Made by a program: the position numbers and the translations under genes. A DNA stretch of 64,000 nt from Endozoicomonas acroporae. GTDB lineage: Bacteria > Pseudomonadota > Gammaproteobacteria > Pseudomonadales > Endozoicomonadaceae. Below the pieces are notes generated by a model that saw only the letters and a list, made by a program, of their open reading frames with translations, was not told where the DNA came from and did not search any database. This document shows, piece by piece, positions 9,165 through 18,542 of the stretch. The stretch is taken from positions 30,219-94,218 of the forward strand of contig NZ_PJPV01000050.1 in assembly GCF_002864045.1 (NCBI RefSeq). Direction: 5' to 3'. Position 1 is the stretch's first letter; every line of letters starts with the position of its first letter.

Positions 9165-10700
9165 TTAAACCGGATGAGATTTAAGCATATCCGCCTCATA
9201 GCGTTCCTGATCCCTGATCGCCTCGACAACCATGGCCTCGACTTCTCGCTCTGCTTCAAGCAGCTGGGCAAGTTGATTGGTCCCAACAGAATCAACCATG
9301 TCCCCATCCGATCTCTTTTCCAACGCCTCTTGCATATCAGCCATTCGCTCTTTTAACAGGAGCATTGTAAATGCCTGTGGATTATTAGCCCCTTCAAGAC
9401 TGAGACTGTCGCCAAGATAGGGCTGATCGACGGGATTTTCTTCACTGGCTGTCACTGGTGGCTCTGCCGGGGGTATCGGAGACTGTGCATTTTTACTACT
9501 TTCAAGACTATCGCCAGGATTTGGCTGATCAGTTGCATTTTTATCATTGGCCGTTACTGGTGGCTCTGCACGCAGCATTGGAGTCTGTGAATTATCGGCA
9601 TCCTCAATACTGGTACTATCATCAGGATATGACCGATTGACGGTATTTTTTTCACGGGCTGTCACGGGAGGCTCTGCAAGCAGCACCAGAGCCAGACCTT
9701 CAGCGGCATCAGTTAACTGTTGTTCAGATGGAGCGGCCTGATTGCGCACAGAGTCCCTCGCAGTGGTGTCACGAGCCGAAAAGAAACTGAACAGGTTATC
9801 AACGACCTCCGGGCTTACCAGCGATTTCAATGCCTCAGGAGAGCCTTTACCTCTCCGGGGCTGACGATTTTCAATGTCACGATCCGATACCCGAAGAATC
9901 TCCCTGTCATAGTCAGCAGCAATAAGACTAGTCAGCCTGGAGCGAACCTCATCACTGTCAAAACGCTTTTCTAATACTTTTAATTCATGTTTCAGTTCAT
10001 CCAGCTGCTTTTCACCGGATTCCAGAGATTCCGGACTGATAGCCTTCACCAGGGGGACCGACAGATCCCTGACCGCATTATCATCAGAACTCGAAAGTAG
10101 CGCCTCTTTTGCAGTCAGTCGCACCTCCGCGGCCATTTTTCTCCCTTTTAATGATTCTATTTCAGCATCCAGTGCTGGCTTCTGATGGTCAGGAGCCCTG
10201 TCCCGTTCTGACTGTTTGCTGTTGATCGAATTCTGCGTAGACTCGATCGTTTTTCTCATTGCAAAAATGTCCGATGAAAGAGAGACTTGTGCCTGTCGGT
10301 CTGCCGCCCGTATTTCAATGGTTGTCACACTGTTAAGTACCTTAAGGTCATTAATCGCACCTCTTAAGGACAACAGCAGGTTCTGGGTATCAGAAAGATC
10401 AAGCTCCCCCGGGGTCATGGCATTATTCTGGGCAATCGTGGCACGAAACGAATCAAGCCTTGACTGCAAGGTTCTTGCCAGATAGTCAACACCGTTGTTG
10501 CCACTATTTATCGGAGCATTCAGCTGGACACCCGCCTGACTTCCGTCCGGACCTGAACCCGTAGATTGTGAGACAGAATTTGCTGGACTGTAGCCACTGC
10601 TTACCCCATTCCCGGGATTTGCCGAAACATTGCCCGGCGTGCCCGGTGCAGGCGTTATTCCTGTTTGTACACCACCCGGTTCTCCAACTGTGTTCGACAT
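9165..10700 (-). CDS. Probable type III secretion substrate with internal repeats
   Basis: The 511-residue protein starts at ATG 10700, with GGGAGG 8 bases upstream. The N-terminal 70 residues are rich in Gly, Pro, Ser and Asn and lack a Sec signal, as in many type III substrates. Residues 75-260 are predicted alpha-helical and coiled-coil-like (YLARTLQSRLDSFRATIAQNN; IESLKGRKMAAEVRLTAKEALL). A tail of three imperfect 34-37-residue repeats with core AEPPVTA follows. I see no strong membrane helix, so it is not a typical pore-forming translocator. The adjacent upstream gene encodes a SycD/LcrH-like chaperone, and that pairing is the main support for the call. It could be an effector or a tip or translocator-like protein. 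Confidence 0.55.
   Translation of the reverse strand: MSNTVGEPGGVQTGITPAPGTPGNVSANPGNGVSSGYSPANSVSQSTGSGPDGSQAGVQLNAPINSGNNGVDYLARTLQSRLDSFRATIAQNNAMTPGELDLSDTQNLLLSLRGAINDLKVLNSVTTIEIRAADRQAQVSLSSDIFAMRKTIESTQNSINSKQSERDRAPDHQKPALDAEIESLKGRKMAAEVRLTAKEALLSSSDDNAVRDLSVPLVKAISPESLESGEKQLDELKHELKVLEKRFDSDEVRSRLTSLIAADYDREILRVSDRDIENRQPRRGKGSPEALKSLVSPEVVDNLFSFFSARDTTARDSVRNQAAPSEQQLTDAAEGLALVLLAEPPVTAREKNTVNRSYPDDSTSIEDADNSQTPMLRAEPPVTANDKNATDQPNPGDSLESSKNAQSPIPPAEPPVTASEENPVDQPYLGDSLSLEGANNPQAFTMLLLKERMADMQEALEKRSDGDMVDSVGTNQLAQLLEAEREVEAMVVEAIRDQERYEADMLKSHPV
9390..9700 (-). repeat. Intragenic tandem repeat, three copies of about 105 bp
   Basis: Three in-frame copies encode AEPPVTA followed by a charged stretch with N and D and a conserved (P/G)DS. 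The matching DNA cores (gtggctctgc, gtggctctgc, gaggctctgc) lie near 9455, 9560 and 9668, about 105 bp apart. Copies differ by many substitutions, so this is an old repeat rather than a recent slippage array. Confidence 0.75.
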
Positions 10701-10784
10701 AATAACGCCCTCCCTGACCATGACGCCTGAAAATCACCCTGCCCGGTATTCCTTACCGGACAACAAACAACCCCTGAAACATCT

Positions 10785-11279
10785 TCACTGCAATTTGCCA
10801 CGAACAAAACTGGTCAATTTTTTCGCCTGCTGAAGCTCATCTTTCCAACGGGCAGACTGGCTCGCTCTGGTCACCGCCTCAGATAAGGCTTTTTGAGCCA
10901 GAGACCAGCGTTTGATCTCGATAAAGCATTTAGCCATCATCAGTGAAGCCCTTGGGTCCTTCTGATCAAGCTTTTCCCCATGAGCCAGCGTTGCCGCAGC
11001 CTGGGCAAACAGGGAAAGCTCATACTGTGATAAGCCCAGGCCAAGAAAATAGGAATAGCTGGTATGATCAAGCAGACAAAGATGTCGGAAGACCTTTAAA
11101 GCATCGGTAAAATGGCCGGAATTAAATTGGGCAAAAGCCACCCTGTACATAGCATCAAGCTGACATTGATCCAAATTACGAAGTTCTTTCATGGAGCCAC
11201 CTTTAGCCAGATAAGCGAGCCAAAGTGACGCTGAGGATGGCTGATCAGCCTTATTATCCATAACCCTCAAAAGCCTCAT
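10785..11279 (-). CDS. Class II type III secretion chaperone, SycD/LcrH/CesD family (TPR)
   Basis: The protein of 158-164 residues has the SycD/LcrH signature of three tetratricopeptide repeats: YRVAFAQFNSGHFTDALKVF, FRHLCLLDHTSYSYFLGLGL, then LAHGEKLDQKDPRASLMMAK. Family members keep translocators unfolded before export. It lies 84 bases upstream of the putative substrate gene on the same strand, as is usual for such pairs. The start is uncertain: ATG at 11279 follows TCAGGG, and an alternative ATG is at 11261 (MDNKADQ). No other secretion apparatus gene is visible in the window, so the machine must be elsewhere. Confidence 0.78.
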   Translation of the reverse strand: MRLLRVMDNKADQPSSASLWLAYLAKGGSMKELRNLDQCQLDAMYRVAFAQFNSGHFTDALKVFRHLCLLDHTSYSYFLGLGLSQYELSLFAQAAATLAHGEKLDQKDPRASLMMAKCFIEIKRWSLAQKALSEAVTRASQSARWKDELQQAKKLTSFVRGKLQ

Positions 11280-11728
11280 CCCTGATAAAATTGTGTAAGG
11301 TATTATTCCATTATAACCAGTTTGTATTTATACCTATTCATCATTAGTGGCATCAAGGCTGAAAACTGACCTAATCACTTTAGAAATCAAATGTTTATAT
11401 AAATCTCTGTGCTATCTTTTTTTTCACTCAGCACCTGATTTAAAAATCAGTCGCATGGAGTTTGCGGATATTTACAGAGATAGTTAATACAATCTGGAAA
11501 TTAACTACATGTTTCAAAAAACCAGCTCAGAGGGATTGGACTGAAGCGTCAGAACGTACAATAACTCATTGATAAAGCCATCACTGAGATATGCAATTCA
11601 GATAATGAAAGACTTGTATGCATTGGCACACTCTGATTAAAAAAGCATCTGGAATATTCATTCACTAATTTTTTAAGCAAAAAAAAGAGGGCATACGCCC
11701 TCTTTTATCAACTTAAGCAATTAACTGC
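11280..11728. other. 449-bp intergenic region
   Basis: It separates the chaperone promoter side from the 3' end of the porin gene and contains the porin terminator at its right edge. I see no other gene or clear repeat. Confidence 0.5.
11679..11706 (-). terminator. Rho-independent terminator after the porin gene
   Basis: On the minus strand a gagggc/gccctc stem with a 4-base loop is followed by eight T. It is 23 bases past the porin stop. Confidence 0.88.
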
Positions 11729-12979
11729 TTAGAATGCAGCAACAGAGTAAGTCAGGTACAGACGGTTGATATCCAGATCAGAAAGACCTCCAAGACTTCC
11801 ACTGTCATTAACAACATCACCCTGAGCTCGGTAATTGGTGTAAAGCCAAGCTACAGACAGACCTTCAAGAGAGCCATCAAAAGCGTAATTGACATAGCTA
11901 CCATACTCACGACGCTTGAAATCTTCAATTTCATCAGCATCGTCGCCTTTAGCGTACCATACATCCCAAGTCAAACCGCTCAGACCTTGATCAGCAAAGT
12001 TGTAGCCCGCTGAAACAACATAAGCTTTCTCACCTTCTTCTGCATAGTCTTCCCACAATGACAAGCTGGAATTGAATTTACCATGCTCACCATCAATGTA
12101 GTCAGAGTTATAATCACCATCTTTGGTTTTGTTGTAACCAAGGGCGACATAAGCATTGCCATAGTTATAAGTTGCATTCAGGTTATAGTACTTGGCTTTT
12201 GCATTATTATCTGGCTGATCACTCTTGGCTTTACCGTAACGAGCATCAAGTTCAACAGAACTCATATCATCAAGCTCAAAACCATAACCGGCTTTCAGGA
12301 AAGTCTGCTTAACCAAATCTTTTGAGTTTCCATATTCTGCAGCGAGATCCAAGCCTGCATAACTGTAATTAGCCCCCAGGATACGGAGATAATCAACCTT
12401 ATCGCCACCACCAGAAAGGTCGCCATTAAGTGTTGAAGCATTACGCTCACTAACACCGGTGATTTCAGTAAAATATGCATTAGCACCTTCGAAGCCAACC
12501 GAGAGGTCGTAACCTGTAGAGCTGGCCGCCAGAATGCGAGAGCCGGAATCAGAGTAAGTTTCCGTACTACGCTTCTTGACACCAACAGTACCTTCAAAAT
12601 CAACACCACTGAAAGACTGCTTTGTTTTCAGGTAAGCCTGCTGGAATCCGGAAATAGCATCATCTTGTTTTTTATCAGATCCACCAGCAACGTTAGTAGC
12701 AAATCCTGAATCAACATCCAGTGGCCCAGCGTAACCCGCAGTCACAACAGCACCAACCAGACCATTGACGTAACCGGTATCAAAATCAGCAATCAATGCG
12801 TGGGACCAATCATGTCCCCTCTTCTGACCGGTTTCTTTTAAATCTGCATCAAAGTAAAAATTCTTATAGGTAAACGTCAGACTCGGATCCATAGTCACTG
12901 CTTGAGAAGCCTGAACAGAGGTAGCGGCGACAGCTGTAGCAACAGCTACACCCAGTGCGCTTTTAGCGAGGGTTTTCAT
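11729..12979 (-). CDS. Outer-membrane porin, OprD-like
   Basis: The 416-residue protein has a clear Sec signal (MKTLAKSALGVAVATAVAATSVQA, cleavage near residue 24). Alternating amphipathic beta-strands follow, and it ends in an aromatic-terminated strand (LTYSVAAF), the usual beta-barrel assembly signal. The region GVKKRSTETYSDSGSRILAASSTGYD resembles the loop-3 segment of OprD-family porins. Asp and Gly enrichment suits a calcium-rich marine outer membrane. Its position near slyX and aspS matches where Pseudomonas keeps oprD (recalled, not searched). Substrate is unknown. Transcription is monocistronic, with a 205-bp leader region and a strong terminator. Confidence 0.82.
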   Translation of the reverse strand: MKTLAKSALGVAVATAVAATSVQASQAVTMDPSLTFTYKNFYFDADLKETGQKRGHDWSHALIADFDTGYVNGLVGAVVTAGYAGPLDVDSGFATNVAGGSDKKQDDAISGFQQAYLKTKQSFSGVDFEGTVGVKKRSTETYSDSGSRILAASSTGYDLSVGFEGANAYFTEITGVSERNASTLNGDLSGGGDKVDYLRILGANYSYAGLDLAAEYGNSKDLVKQTFLKAGYGFELDDMSSVELDARYGKAKSDQPDNNAKAKYYNLNATYNYGNAYVALGYNKTKDGDYNSDYIDGEHGKFNSSLSLWEDYAEEGEKAYVVSAGYNFADQGLSGLTWDVWYAKGDDADEIEDFKRREYGSYVNYAFDGSLEGLSVAWLYTNYRAQGDVVNDSGSLGGLSDLDINRLYLTYSVAAF

Positions 12980-13120
12980 AATCAGAATTGCTCCCTGAGT
13001 ACTTTGTTGTGTTTATTATTGCGACTACCACCAACTGACATAAGCAGTTCCCCTTGGTGATATACATCCTGTTCGCAACGAGAAATTATTTTTCTACAAC
13101 CCTGATCAAATTGCAACCAT

Positions 13121-13146
13121 AAAAAAAGGAGCCGGTAAGCTCCTTT
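13121..13146 (-). terminator. Rho-independent terminator after the HU-like gene
   Basis: On the minus strand aaaggagc/gctccttt pair around a 6-base loop, followed by seven T. It is about 40 bases downstream of the HU-like stop. Confidence 0.88.
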
Positions 13147-13184
13147 GGTTTTGCAGCTCTTATAAGCTTTTAGCTATAAACAGC

Positions 13185-13526
13185 CTACGATGCTGCAAAC
13201 TCCTTCAGCTTCTTCAATGGCCTTACCTTCACCTGAATAGAAGCGGGCTTGGCCGGCACATCCATTAATTCACCGGGTTTGAAAGGGTTTGGCACACCTT
13301 TTTTGGCTTTTTGCGCCGGTTTTTTCTTGGTCACGATTTTTAACAGACCGGGCAAGGTAAACTCACCACAACCCCGTTTTTTAATATGGCGTTCAACCAG
13401 TTCACTCAGTTCATCCATTACCGCACTGACCTGCTTTCTGCTAAGCCCGGTATTCTCGGCAATTTCTGCCAGCATCTGGGTTTTGCTGTATTTTTCCTTG
13501 ATTGCGGGTGCTTTTTTCCCAGCCAT
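13185..13526 (-). CDS. HU-family DNA-binding protein with basic tails
   Basis: The 113-residue protein has the HU/IHF fold order: helices with YSKTQMLAEIAENTGLSRKQVSAVMDEL, then a beta arm with GEFTLPGLLKIVTKKKPAQ and GVPNPFKPGELMDVPAKPASIQVKVRPLKKLKEFA. It is longer than standard HU (about 90) because of lysine-rich N- and C-terminal extensions, and the arm reads NPFKPGE instead of the usual RNPQTG. This subfamily is found in many gammaproteobacteria beside standard HU. It probably compacts DNA. It is monocistronic. Confidence 0.85.
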   Translation of the reverse strand: MAGKKAPAIKEKYSKTQMLAEIAENTGLSRKQVSAVMDELSELVERHIKKRGCGEFTLPGLLKIVTKKKPAQKAKKGVPNPFKPGELMDVPAKPASIQVKVRPLKKLKEFAAS

Positions 13527-14243
13527 AGTCGTACTCTCCTGATGAAAATTCCTTTTAAGCCTTCCCTTAGGCTTTCCCTTTTAAAGAGGGCATTGAGCGC
13601 TTGCCAATGTTTTTGCTGTTATCTGATTAAAGCGATCTGCTTTTGCCAGCTAACGGCAACCATCAGCGACTGCATTATCTGCCACAGCACCAGGCGGATT
13701 TGGTACCTCCCTTTCTCAATAAGACATTACCAGAGTTGCCTTATCACTCCATGAGTACAACGTTATCTATTAACAACCTCTAAACATTTCTACAACTTTA
13801 CGAACACCATGCTTAATAGAAGACGGCAGCAGTAGATATTCAAGGTACTGGATACCACTATAATATCGGTATTTTTCCACGTCGAGCATTTTTTACCAAA
13901 AGATTCACACCCAAATAACAGAGTCAATCTACCCTTCCAACAACTCACCAGAAAGCTCACAGCGCTGTTTACAGACTCTTTCCCGCCTGTCTTAAACGTC
14001 CGTGAAGTGTCTCGTTTCATGTTAAATGTCAGGCAGGCCTGTCAATATTTGAGAAATAAACATCATAAAGGTACATTAACACTGATATGGGAAACCATGT
14101 GTTCCATCATAATAAGTTGCACAACGTGTTTGTCGGGCTCAATGTTGTCTGGTCATGATTAAAAAATGCACGACAGCTTTACACCAGATTCTGTTTTCAC
14201 GGATGGCTTGTGGTTCTGAAAAGCCCACGTGCAAAAGGGCTCG
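13527..14243. other. 717-bp intergenic region between HU-like and cold-shock genes
   Basis: The HU-like and cold-shock genes diverge here, so both promoters should lie inside. Short ORFs in it have no ribosome site or protein-like composition. The last 150 bases before the cold-shock gene could form a long mRNA leader of the kind that controls cold-shock genes, but I cannot point to a definite structure. Confidence 0.45.
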
Positions 14244-14900
14244 ATGTTTTCAACTGATACTGATAACAAATTAAGGGAACATGCCTTGAAACATTTAAAA
14301 ACAATTCATCTTTTAACCGGCCTGTTGGCATTTTTTTTCGTTATTGCCATCATGACCAACCTCTACCAGCCATCAACAGCCGCTGCCAACCCAACCAACC
14401 CGGTGGTTGCACTATTACTGATGGCCGCTTCATTAAATTTAATGACAGGAGCCTACCTGAGCAGACGCAATGGCTTCCAACGGTGGCTGCAGATAGCCGG
14501 GTCCGTCCTGCTGTTGTCAGCGCTCTGTGCAGCGGTGGGTTTCGCCTATAACAACACCCTGATGATCTCTGGAGTGACTCTCGACCAGATTACGCTGTTT
14601 TCAGTCAGCACCGGCACCCTGTTTCATGTTATCGCCAACCTGCCCGGCAGTTCCGTCTCCTCGGCGGAACCCCTTGATGACTCCGGACGGGAAACCGGCT
14701 CAGTCAAATGGTTCAATATCACCAAAGGGTTTGGCTTTATTACCCGTGATATGGGTGAAGATGTCTTTGTCCATTATCGTGCCATACGCGGCGAAGGACA
14801 CCGAACCCTGAGTGAAGGACAGCGGGTTGAGTTTATTGTGGTTGAAAGGGACAAAGGCCTACAGGCGGAAGATGTTATTGCCGCACCAAAAGGAAGATAG
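14244..14900 (+). CDS. Membrane-anchored cold-shock-domain protein
   Basis: The 218-residue protein (ATG at 14244; an in-frame GTG at 14229 is less likely) has four hydrophobic segments in residues 20-130 ([60 protein letters not shown]). A complete C-terminal cold-shock domain follows: [47 protein letters not shown]. Both RNP motifs (KGFGFI and DVFVHY) are intact. Cold-shock domains bind single-stranded RNA and DNA; here the domain would face the cytoplasm on a membrane anchor. Its place beside slyX matches a cold-shock gene in Pseudomonas. The membrane part has no function I can name. Confidence 0.85.
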   Translation: MFSTDTDNKLREHALKHLKTIHLLTGLLAFFFVIAIMTNLYQPSTAAANPTNPVVALLLMAASLNLMTGAYLSRRNGFQRWLQIAGSVLLLSALCAAVGFAYNNTLMISGVTLDQITLFSVSTGTLFHVIANLPGSSVSSAEPLDDSGRETGSVKWFNITKGFGFITRDMGEDVFVHYRAIRGEGHRTLSEGQRVEFIVVERDKGLQAEDVIAAPKGR

Positions 14901-14966
14901 GCATTCCGGTCTTCTGGCTGGCAAGGTTGTTCCGGCCAGAAGAATCCAGAACCGTCTAATCATCAA

Positions 14967-15167
14967 TCAATAGTGGGGAGGAGGTAACTCTTCCTGGCTT
15001 TCCAGCTGTTCAGCCACCATCTCTGCAAATTGCTTTTTCAGTTGCGCCATGGCTTCTGTTAACCTGTCAATATCTTTCTGCTGCCGGGTAACCACTTCAT
15101 TCAATTGAGCAATTGTATCCTCCTGAAAACTCAACTGGGTTTGCAGCTCAAGCAGTTCATCTTGCAT
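14967..15167 (-). CDS. slyX: SlyX family protein
   Basis: The 66-residue protein is almost entirely coiled coil (LLELQTQLSFQEDTIAQLNEVV) and ends in LPPPHY, the diagnostic SlyX C-terminus. Length and composition fit the family. Its function is unknown. GGGAG lies 10 bases before the ATG. It is convergent with the cold-shock gene and downstream of the HIT gene. Confidence 0.93.
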   Translation of the reverse strand: MQDELLELQTQLSFQEDTIAQLNEVVTRQQKDIDRLTEAMAQLKKQFAEMVAEQLESQEELPPPHY

Positions 15168-15308
15168 CGTTTGTTACTCCCACAGGCAGCCAGCCAAACC
15201 ACTTCCGGTCATTAACCATCATAACAAGATCGGTTACAGGCAACCGGAAGCAGATTAATCTGCGCAGTCTACTCCTTGAGCTTCTGCCTTCCAAATTTAC
15301 CTTACCTG

Positions 15309-15752
15309 TCAAGCCCATTGGAAAGAAGGCATATCGGTAATACCCGTTTTCAGCTTGCGCATCACCTCTGCGAGCTGTTCATCCGTATAAGGTCGGGCGG
15401 GATGCCTGCCCCACACCGGCGCTGGCCAGGCAGCATCGGCCGTGAAACGGACAACATGATGAACGTGCAGCTGTCGAACCACGTTACCCAACGCGGCCAC
15501 ATTTATCTTGTCTGCACTGAACAGCACCTGCAGCATTTCCGCCAGATATGAGGATTCAAAAAGCAGCTGTTGCTGGGCCGCCTCATCCAACTGATAAATC
15601 TCTTCCACCCCCTGGATACGGGGAACCAGGATAAACCAGGGATACTGGCTATCGTTCATTAGCAAAAGGCGACAAACAGGAAAATCACCAATAACCACAC
15701 AGTCTCTTGCCAGCTGGGGATCCAGTTCAAAGCTACTCACGGTACAGCCCAT
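15309..15752 (-). CDS. HIT-domain protein
   Basis: The 147-residue protein has the histidine-triad core LHVHHVVRF near residue 95 (His-phi-His-phi-type motif) and an upstream DFPVCRLLLMNDSQYPWFILVPR strand pair typical of HIT hydrolases. These act on nucleotide phosphoramidates or dinucleotide polyphosphates; the true substrate is unknown. It is divergent from proS, with about 160 bases between the start codons, again matching a Pseudomonas arrangement. Confidence 0.88.
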   Translation of the reverse strand: MGCTVSSFELDPQLARDCVVIGDFPVCRLLLMNDSQYPWFILVPRIQGVEEIYQLDEAAQQQLLFESSYLAEMLQVLFSADKINVAALGNVVRQLHVHHVVRFTADAAWPAPVWGRHPARPYTDEQLAEVMRKLKTGITDMPSFQWA

Positions 15753-15914
15753 CCAGAGAAAATAGAATAGAGAAGGTATTTTTCAGAACAACCAATCAAC
15801 AACAGGGGATTTTGCAACAGCGGTTGGTATAATAACCGATTGGCCTTAAAATGGCGCATTAATTGACGTCAAATTTTGACAAACCTTTTTTTGAACAGCC
15901 TGGTAAATGAACAC

Positions 15915-17633
15915 ATGAGAACCAGTCAGTATCTGATTCCAACCCTTAAGGAGACGCCTGCCGATGCCGTGGTCATCAGCCACCAGCTGATGCTGCGTGC
16001 CGGTATGATCCGTAAACTGGCATCCGGCCTCTATACCTGGCTACCCCTGGGTCTCAGGGTCCTGCAAAAAGTAGCAAACATTGTGCGTGAAGAGATGAAC
16101 CGCTCTGGCGCACTGGAAACCCTGATGCCTGCCGTACAACCGGCAGAACTGTGGCAGGAAACCGGTCGCTGGGATCAATTCGGCGCTGAACTGCTGCGCT
16201 TTCAGGATCGCCACGGTCGTGATTTTGTGATTGGCCCAACCCATGAAGAAGTCATTACTGACATTGCCCGTAACGAGTTGAACAGTTACAAGCAGCTGCC
16301 AATCAACCTGTACCAGATCCAGACCAAATTCCGTGACGAGCGTCGCCCACGTTTCGGCCTGATGCGTGGCCGCGAATTCCTGATGAAAGACGCCTATTCA
16401 TTCCATGCCACTGAAGCGTGTCTGCAAGCTGAGTATCAGAATATGCACGCAACCTACTGCCGTATCTTTGACCGCCTGGGTCTTGAATACCGTGCAGTGC
16501 AGGCTGACAGTGGTGCCATTGGCGGCAGTGGTTCCCAGGAGTTCCACGTACTGGCCGAGTCCGGTGAAGATGCCATCGTATTCAGTGACCAGAGCGACTA
16601 CGCAGCCAACATTGAGAAAGCAGAAGCCGTTGCTCCAGCAGGTGAACGCCCTGCCCCCGCTGAAGCGATGACACTGGTGGATACTCCGGATGCCCGGACC
16701 ATCGATCAACTGGTAGAACAGTTCAACCTGCCTGTTGAAAAAACCATCAAGACCCTGATTGTTGCGGCTGCAGAAGACGCTGACAGCGAGTTCATCGCCC
16801 TGCTGATCCGTGGCGATCACGAGCTTAACGAAGTCAAGGCGGAAAACCTTGCGGATGTGGCCGCTCCCCTGCGCTTTGCCACCGAAGAAGAAGTTAAAAA
16901 CATCATGGGTGCCGGCCCTGGCTCACTTGGTCCGGTTAACTGCCCAATGCCGGTGATTGTCGATCGAACCGTAGCGAAAATGGCCGACTTTGGTGCTGGT
17001 GCCAATATCGAAGGCAAACACTACTTCGGCATCAACTGGGAGCGTGACTGCACCTTCAGCCGCGTTGAAGACCTGCGCAATATTCAGGAAGGTGACCCAA
17101 GCCCCTGCGGTAAAGGGCAGCTGTTTATCAAGCGTGGTATCGAAGTGGGCCATATTTTCCAGCTGGGTACCAAATACAGCGAATCCATGAACGCCAAGGT
17201 TCTCAGCGAAAATGGCAAGAGCATTCCGCTGGCCATGGGCTGCTATGGCATCGGCGTGTCCAGAACTGCCGCCGCCGCCATTGAGCAGAACTACGATGAC
17301 CGCGGCATTATCTGGCCGGAAGCCATCGCGCCTTTCCAGATCGCCCTGGTACCTCTGAAGATCGAAAAATCCGAAGTGGTCCGTGAAGCGGCCGAAAAAC
17401 TCTACCAGGAACTGACCACCACAGGCTTTGAAGTGCTGATGGACGACAGAAAAGCCAGCCCCGGAGTTAAGTTTGCCGATATGGAGCTTATCGGTATTCC
17501 GCACCGCGTGGTTCTCAGTGACCGTGGCCTGGCCGATGGCATGGTGGAATACAAGCACCGGACTGCAAACAATAAAGAAGATATTCAGCTCAGTGAAATT
17601 ATCGAACTGCTTAAAAAACGCACAAATCGCTAA
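15915..17633 (+). CDS. proS: Prolyl-tRNA synthetase (with editing domain)
   Basis: ProRS charges tRNA-Pro. I chose ATG 15915 ([23 protein letters not shown]) because it matches the family N-terminus. The 39 bases upstream in frame are an unlikely extension. The 572-residue protein is the long bacterial form. It has class II motifs ([41 protein letters not shown]), the INS editing domain between residues about 220 and 390 that clears mischarged Ala, and the C-terminal anticodon-binding domain ([28 protein letters not shown]). It is divergent from the HIT gene. Confidence 0.98.
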   Translation: MRTSQYLIPTLKETPADAVVISHQLMLRAGMIRKLASGLYTWLPLGLRVLQKVANIVREEMNRSGALETLMPAVQPAELWQETGRWDQFGAELLRFQDRHGRDFVIGPTHEEVITDIARNELNSYKQLPINLYQIQTKFRDERRPRFGLMRGREFLMKDAYSFHATEACLQAEYQNMHATYCRIFDRLGLEYRAVQADSGAIGGSGSQEFHVLAESGEDAIVFSDQSDYAANIEKAEAVAPAGERPAPAEAMTLVDTPDARTIDQLVEQFNLPVEKTIKTLIVAAAEDADSEFIALLIRGDHELNEVKAENLADVAAPLRFATEEEVKNIMGAGPGSLGPVNCPMPVIVDRTVAKMADFGAGANIEGKHYFGINWERDCTFSRVEDLRNIQEGDPSPCGKGQLFIKRGIEVGHIFQLGTKYSESMNAKVLSENGKSIPLAMGCYGIGVSRTAAAAIEQNYDDRGIIWPEAIAPFQIALVPLKIEKSEVVREAAEKLYQELTTTGFEVLMDDRKASPGVKFADMELIGIPHRVVLSDRGLADGMVEYKHRTANNKEDIQLSEIIELLKKRTNR

Positions 17634-17676
17634 CGGTACTTTAACTGCTGACAGCCTTTTACCCGCTATAAGTAGC

Positions 17677-18273
17677 TTGCTGAAAACTGCCAACCCCAAA
17701 GCCCTTTTCCGGGCTTTGGGGGTTGTGGCCGTTCTTGTCATGGCTCTTGTTATGCCAGCAGCCAGTCAGGCGGAATGGCACGACCCGATTTTACAGGAAG
17801 TGCTGTCACGCTCACTGGATCAACCCAGCAGCTTCGACGATCAGTTTGACGCCGAGGTCTGGCTGGTTGATATGTCTGCCCGTCTGGCCCGGTTTATTAA
17901 AGACCCGGACCTTCGCCTCAAGGTGCTCAGGATGATTCACTTCGAAGCATCCAAGGTAGATTTACAACCGGAGCTGGTGCTGGCACTGATTCAGACAGAG
18001 TCTGCCTTTGACCAGTATGCGGTGTCTTCGGCTGGTGCCCTGGGTTTAATGCAGATTATGCCGTTCTGGAAGAATGTTATTGGCCGGGATAAGGACAACC
18101 TCATCACCATCCAGACCAACCTGCGCTATGGCTGCACCATTCTCAGTTATTACCTTGAGAAAGAAAATGGCAATCTGACCAGGGCTCTGGCCCGGTATAA
18201 TGGCAGCCTGGGCAAAACCTGGTATCCGGAGCGCGTACTGACCAACTGGGAACGTCACTGGGTTGTAAATTAA
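17677..18273 (+). CDS. Secreted lytic transglycosylase (SLT domain)
   Basis: The enzyme cleaves peptidoglycan glycan strands. The SLT core is clear: LALIQTESAFDQYAVSSAGALGLMQIMPFW with the catalytic Glu in QTES, then the ALARYNGSLGKTWYP end motif. I chose the TTG start at 17677 because it gives a credible signal peptide (LKTANPKALFRALGVVAVLVMALVMPAASQA, cleavage before EW). No good ribosome site is visible, and GTG 17725 is an alternative. The gene follows proS by 43 bases. Its stop overlaps the 3' end of acyP on the other strand by 4 bases. Confidence 0.85.
   Translation: MLKTANPKALFRALGVVAVLVMALVMPAASQAEWHDPILQEVLSRSLDQPSSFDDQFDAEVWLVDMSARLARFIKDPDLRLKVLRMIHFEASKVDLQPELVLALIQTESAFDQYAVSSAGALGLMQIMPFWKNVIGRDKDNLITIQTNLRYGCTILSYYLEKENGNLTRALARYNGSLGKTWYPERVLTNWERHWVVN
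17694..17721 (+). other. Perfect 11-bp hairpin at the proS-slt junction
   Basis: Left arm ccccaaagccc and right arm gggctttgggg pair perfectly around a 6-base loop, 60 bases after the proS stop. No T-run follows, so it is not a standard terminator. It lies in the presumed signal-peptide coding region of the transglycosylase and may attenuate or stabilise the mRNA. Confidence 0.6.
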
Positions 18274-18542
18274 CCCGTGGTAAACGAGTCAAACGCCTGC
18301 AGCGACTCTTCGGTAATGGAAATATTAACCACCCTGGCCAGAGGTGGTCCTTTATGAAGCCACTCTTCCAGCTTGGCAACGGCTGCTTCTGAGCCACACA
18401 TTAACACTTCAACCCGTCCATCCGGCAGATTTCTTGCCCAGCCACCGATGCCCAGGCGACGGGCTCGCTCCTGGGTTGAGCCTCGAAACCAGACACCCTG
18501 CACCCTGCCTTCAACAAAGGCTCTTTTGCATACATCAGCCAT
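18270..18542 (-). CDS. acyP: Acylphosphatase
   Basis: This small enzyme hydrolyses acyl phosphates. The 90-residue protein has the family signature GRVQGVWFRGSTQERARRLGIGGWARNLPDGRVEV, with the catalytic Arg in VQGVWFR and the Asn in GWARNL. AGGAAA lies 8-9 bases before the ATG. It overlaps the upstream lipoprotein gene by 8 bases and is probably translationally coupled to it. Confidence 0.95.
   Translation of the reverse strand: MADVCKRAFVEGRVQGVWFRGSTQERARRLGIGGWARNLPDGRVEVLMCGSEAAVAKLEEWLHKGPPLARVVNISITEESLQAFDSFTTG

Noticed and set aside
13790..14020. 76-codon minus-strand frame in the HU/cold-shock gap
   Set aside because: No ribosome site and no protein-like pattern.
15876..15910. Promoter from ttgaca before proS
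   Set aside because: No acceptable -10 hexamer at 16-18 bases, and it would start transcription at or after the proS start codon.
16923..17741. 272-codon minus-strand open frame opposite proS
   Set aside because: Shadow of proS; no ribosome site or recognisable protein.
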